From assembly GCA_012719125.1 (NCBI GenBank), contig JAAYAY010000061.1, positions 62,001 to 126,000 of the forward strand: DNA of 64,000 bases, written 5' to 3'. The notes beneath the pieces are model-generated. The model worked only from the letters and a program-made list of their open reading frames with translations. It was not told the DNA's origin and made no database searches. Every line of letters begins with the position of its first letter. Position 1 is the first letter of the stretch. Both the position numbers and the translations under genes were made by a program. Source of the DNA: Planctomycetaceae bacterium (GTDB lineage Bacteria > Planctomycetota > Planctomycetia > Pirellulales > Thermoguttaceae). Shown piece after piece: positions 62,422-64,000 of the stretch.

Positions 62422-63726
62422 GTGCTCCGAACGCGTCAGAAACTGGGAAAATACGTGATCGAACGGCGACTGGCCGAGGGACCGTTCGCCAACGTCTATC
62501 GAGCGCTCGACACGATTGAGGGTGTCCGAGTGGCGCTCAAGGTGCCCCAGCCCCATCTGGTGACCAAGGAGCTTCTCGAAGAATTCCGCGAAGAAGTGCG
62601 CCTCATGGCGAGGCTCGATCACGCCCATATCCTGATGCTGAAGGACGCCAGCCTGATCGACGGACACTTCGTCATAGCCCTTCCCCTGGGGCAACGAACG
62701 CTTGCCGATCGCATGCAGACCCGCATGGGACTGAAGACAGCGCTCCGCTACGCCGAGCAGATGCTCGACGCCGTGGCCTACGCCCATGAGAACCGCATCA
62801 TCCACTGCGACCTGAAGCCGGAGAACTTCCTGATTTTCGACGACGATTGGCTGCGTCTGGCCGACTTCGGCATCGCTCGGGTGGCCCGCCGGACCATCCA
62901 GGGCTCGGGTTGGGGCACCCTCGGCTACATGGCGCCGGAGCAGGCCATGGGCAAGCCTTCGTTCCGTTCCGACGTTTTTTCGCTCGGCCTGATCCTCTAT
63001 CGGATGTTCTCCGGTCGCCTTCCCGATTGGCCCTACGACTGGCCCCCCGTCGGCTTCGATCGCCTACGCCGCCAGATCCACCCCAAGATGATCGAGGTCG
63101 TGCGGCGTGCCATGGAATTCCAATCCCGCCGCCGCTACGCCGATGCCAGCCAGATGCAGGCAGCCTTCCTGCGAGCGCGGCCCGCGGCGCTCAGGTTCCG
63201 TGCGCAGAAAGCCGGCAAGAAGGCCCGATCCGACACCGACAAACGGGACTGGAAGACGATCCGCTTTCAACAGTTTCAACGCGAGCACGGCCATGAACTG
63301 GCGGCACGGCACACGTGCCGTCGCTGTGGCGGCCCGGTGGCCGAGGCCATGGCGTTCTGCTGCTGGTGCGGAACGAGCCGGACCGTCCATCGCGGCGAAA
63401 CGGCGTTTCCGGCCGCATGCCCGCGATGCAAGCGAGGCCTCAAGCTCGACTGGCGATTCTGTCCCTGGTGTTTCGGGCCGGGATTCGAAGTCACGACCAA
63501 CCGGCAGTTCGGCGACATACGCTACGAAGGGCGCTGCGAGAATGCCAAGTGCACGCGAAAGCAGCTCATGCCCTTCATGCGCTATTGTCCCTGGTGCCGA
63601 ACCAAGGTGCGGAGAAGATGGAAAGTACCGGGGTCCTCGCAGAGGTGCTCTTCCTGCGGATGGGGAGTCTTCCGGTCCTACTGGAGCTACTGTCCCTGGT
63701 GCGGAAAACGGATTTCTGCGGAATGA
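62422..63726 (+). CDS. Ser/Thr protein kinase with four C-terminal zinc ribbons
   Basis: The 434-residue protein has a complete kinase domain (residues 10-260). The ATP-binding Lys40 is in VALKVPQPH, the catalytic loop IIHCDLKPENFL holds Asp130, and ADFGIAR holds Asp148. The C-terminal third has four double-cysteine units: CRRCGGPV with CCWCG, CPRCKRG with CPWCF, CENAKC with CPWCR, and CSSCGWG with CPWCG. It has no membrane segment, so it is cytoplasmic. It starts with GTG and is followed 57 bases later by a PP2C-type phosphatase gene, suggesting a kinase-phosphatase switch. Confidence 0.9.
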   Translation: MLRTRQKLGKYVIERRLAEGPFANVYRALDTIEGVRVALKVPQPHLVTKELLEEFREEVRLMARLDHAHILMLKDASLIDGHFVIALPLGQRTLADRMQTRMGLKTALRYAEQMLDAVAYAHENRIIHCDLKPENFLIFDDDWLRLADFGIARVARRTIQGSGWGTLGYMAPEQAMGKPSFRSDVFSLGLILYRMFSGRLPDWPYDWPPVGFDRLRRQIHPKMIEVVRRAMEFQSRRRYADASQMQAAFLRARPAALRFRAQKAGKKARSDTDKRDWKTIRFQQFQREHGHELAARHTCRRCGGPVAEAMAFCCWCGTSRTVHRGETAFPAACPRCKRGLKLDWRFCPWCFGPGFEVTTNRQFGDIRYEGRCENAKCTRKQLMPFMRYCPWCRTKVRRRWKVPGSSQRCSSCGWGVFRSYWSYCPWCGKRISAE

Positions 63727-63782
63727 GCCGGCGGCAGGGAAAAGGACTGCCGGCCAGACCCGTAACTCAGGCTGGATGACCT

Positions 63783-64000
63783 GTGACTGATACTGCACGA
63801 ACCTACGTCGGCCTGGACATGGAGGCCTGCGAAGCCGTTTCGACGTCCTTGGGCACGGCGGTCGTCGTTACCTCGCGTGCTCCGGGCAAGGAGACCGGCA
63901 ATGAGGATGCAGCCGCGATCCTCCCTGCCGGCCCCGATTCCCTGGTGCTTGCGGTCACCGACGGGTTGGGGGGCGGACCCTCCGGCGAGATTGCGTCGAA
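63783..64000 (+). CDS. PP2C-type protein phosphatase, 5' part
   Basis: The frame starts with GTG at 63783 and is open to the edge of the window, giving 72 residues. The segment TGNEDAAAILPAGPDSLVLA continues with VTDGLGGGPSGEIAS, the first metal-binding motif of PP2C phosphatases (NED and DG.GG). It would remove phosphate from Ser/Thr residues, probably opposing the kinase just upstream. The end of the gene is outside the window. Confidence 0.8.
   Translation, partial: MTDTARTYVGLDMEACEAVSTSLGTAVVVTSRAPGKETGNEDAAAILPAGPDSLVLAVTDGLGGGPSGEIAS

Overview
The window looks like a chromosomal segment of a Planctomycete, probably Pirellulales-like. The reasons are high GC, many secreted or Tat-exported sulfatases and sugar-metabolism proteins, a protein kinase and PP2C-type phosphatase pair, and several short dispersed palindromic repeats. 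Family assignments come from reading motifs and gene order only; no database search was possible.

Region A (1-7.75 kb) is the right end of an integrated element. It carries a Prim-Pol/SF3 helicase, a strong nested hairpin, a zinc-finger protein, a winged-helix-like protein, a P27-type small terminase, a HELGH metalloprotease-like protein, two small proteins and a large serine recombinase. The recombinase reads across the element boundary into the first 79 codons of a phage portal gene, so the element sits inside a prophage. Its contents (own primase, own TerS, own integrase, no TerL or capsid gene in view) resemble a phage satellite.

Region B (7.75-15.85 kb, minus strand) is a phage module. 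In transcription order it holds an HTH/zinc protein, a permuted NlpC/P60-like protein, a trypsin-like protease, two small proteins, a 56-aa protein, a COG2401-type ABC-GNAT fusion, a small terminase, a large terminase and the truncated portal. Region D (34.9-40.6 kb, minus strand) holds the complementary head and head-tail genes: a YezD-like protein, a broken prohead protease, a decoration-like protein, the major capsid protein and adaptor or tail proteins. Both modules share GGGTTCA heptamer repeats and a GACAACTCC motif just before start codons, so they probably come from one prophage now split by about 19 kb of host DNA.

Region C (15.9-34.9 kb) is host DNA: a sulfatase, a DUF218 protein, a sialidase-fold protein, tRNA-Ala(CGC), an oxidoreductase/symporter/glycosidase group, a four-gene overlapping operon for a lipid-linked amino sugar or similar glycan, a DUF2079 membrane protein, a lone two-domain ABC permease and a ParD/ParE toxin-antitoxin pair.

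Region E (40.9-54.7 kb) has an ACP-alpha-oxoamine synthase fusion, then a second sulfatase, a FucI-like isomerase, an oxidoreductase, a sugar isomerase/epimerase, a URO-D family protein and a rhamnogalacturonan lyase, suggesting uptake and breakdown of sulfated plant or algal polysaccharides. Region F (54.8-64 kb) is central metabolism: pyruvate dehydrogenase E1, E2 and E3, citrate synthase, then a zinc-ribbon Ser/Thr kinase and the start of a PP2C phosphatase.
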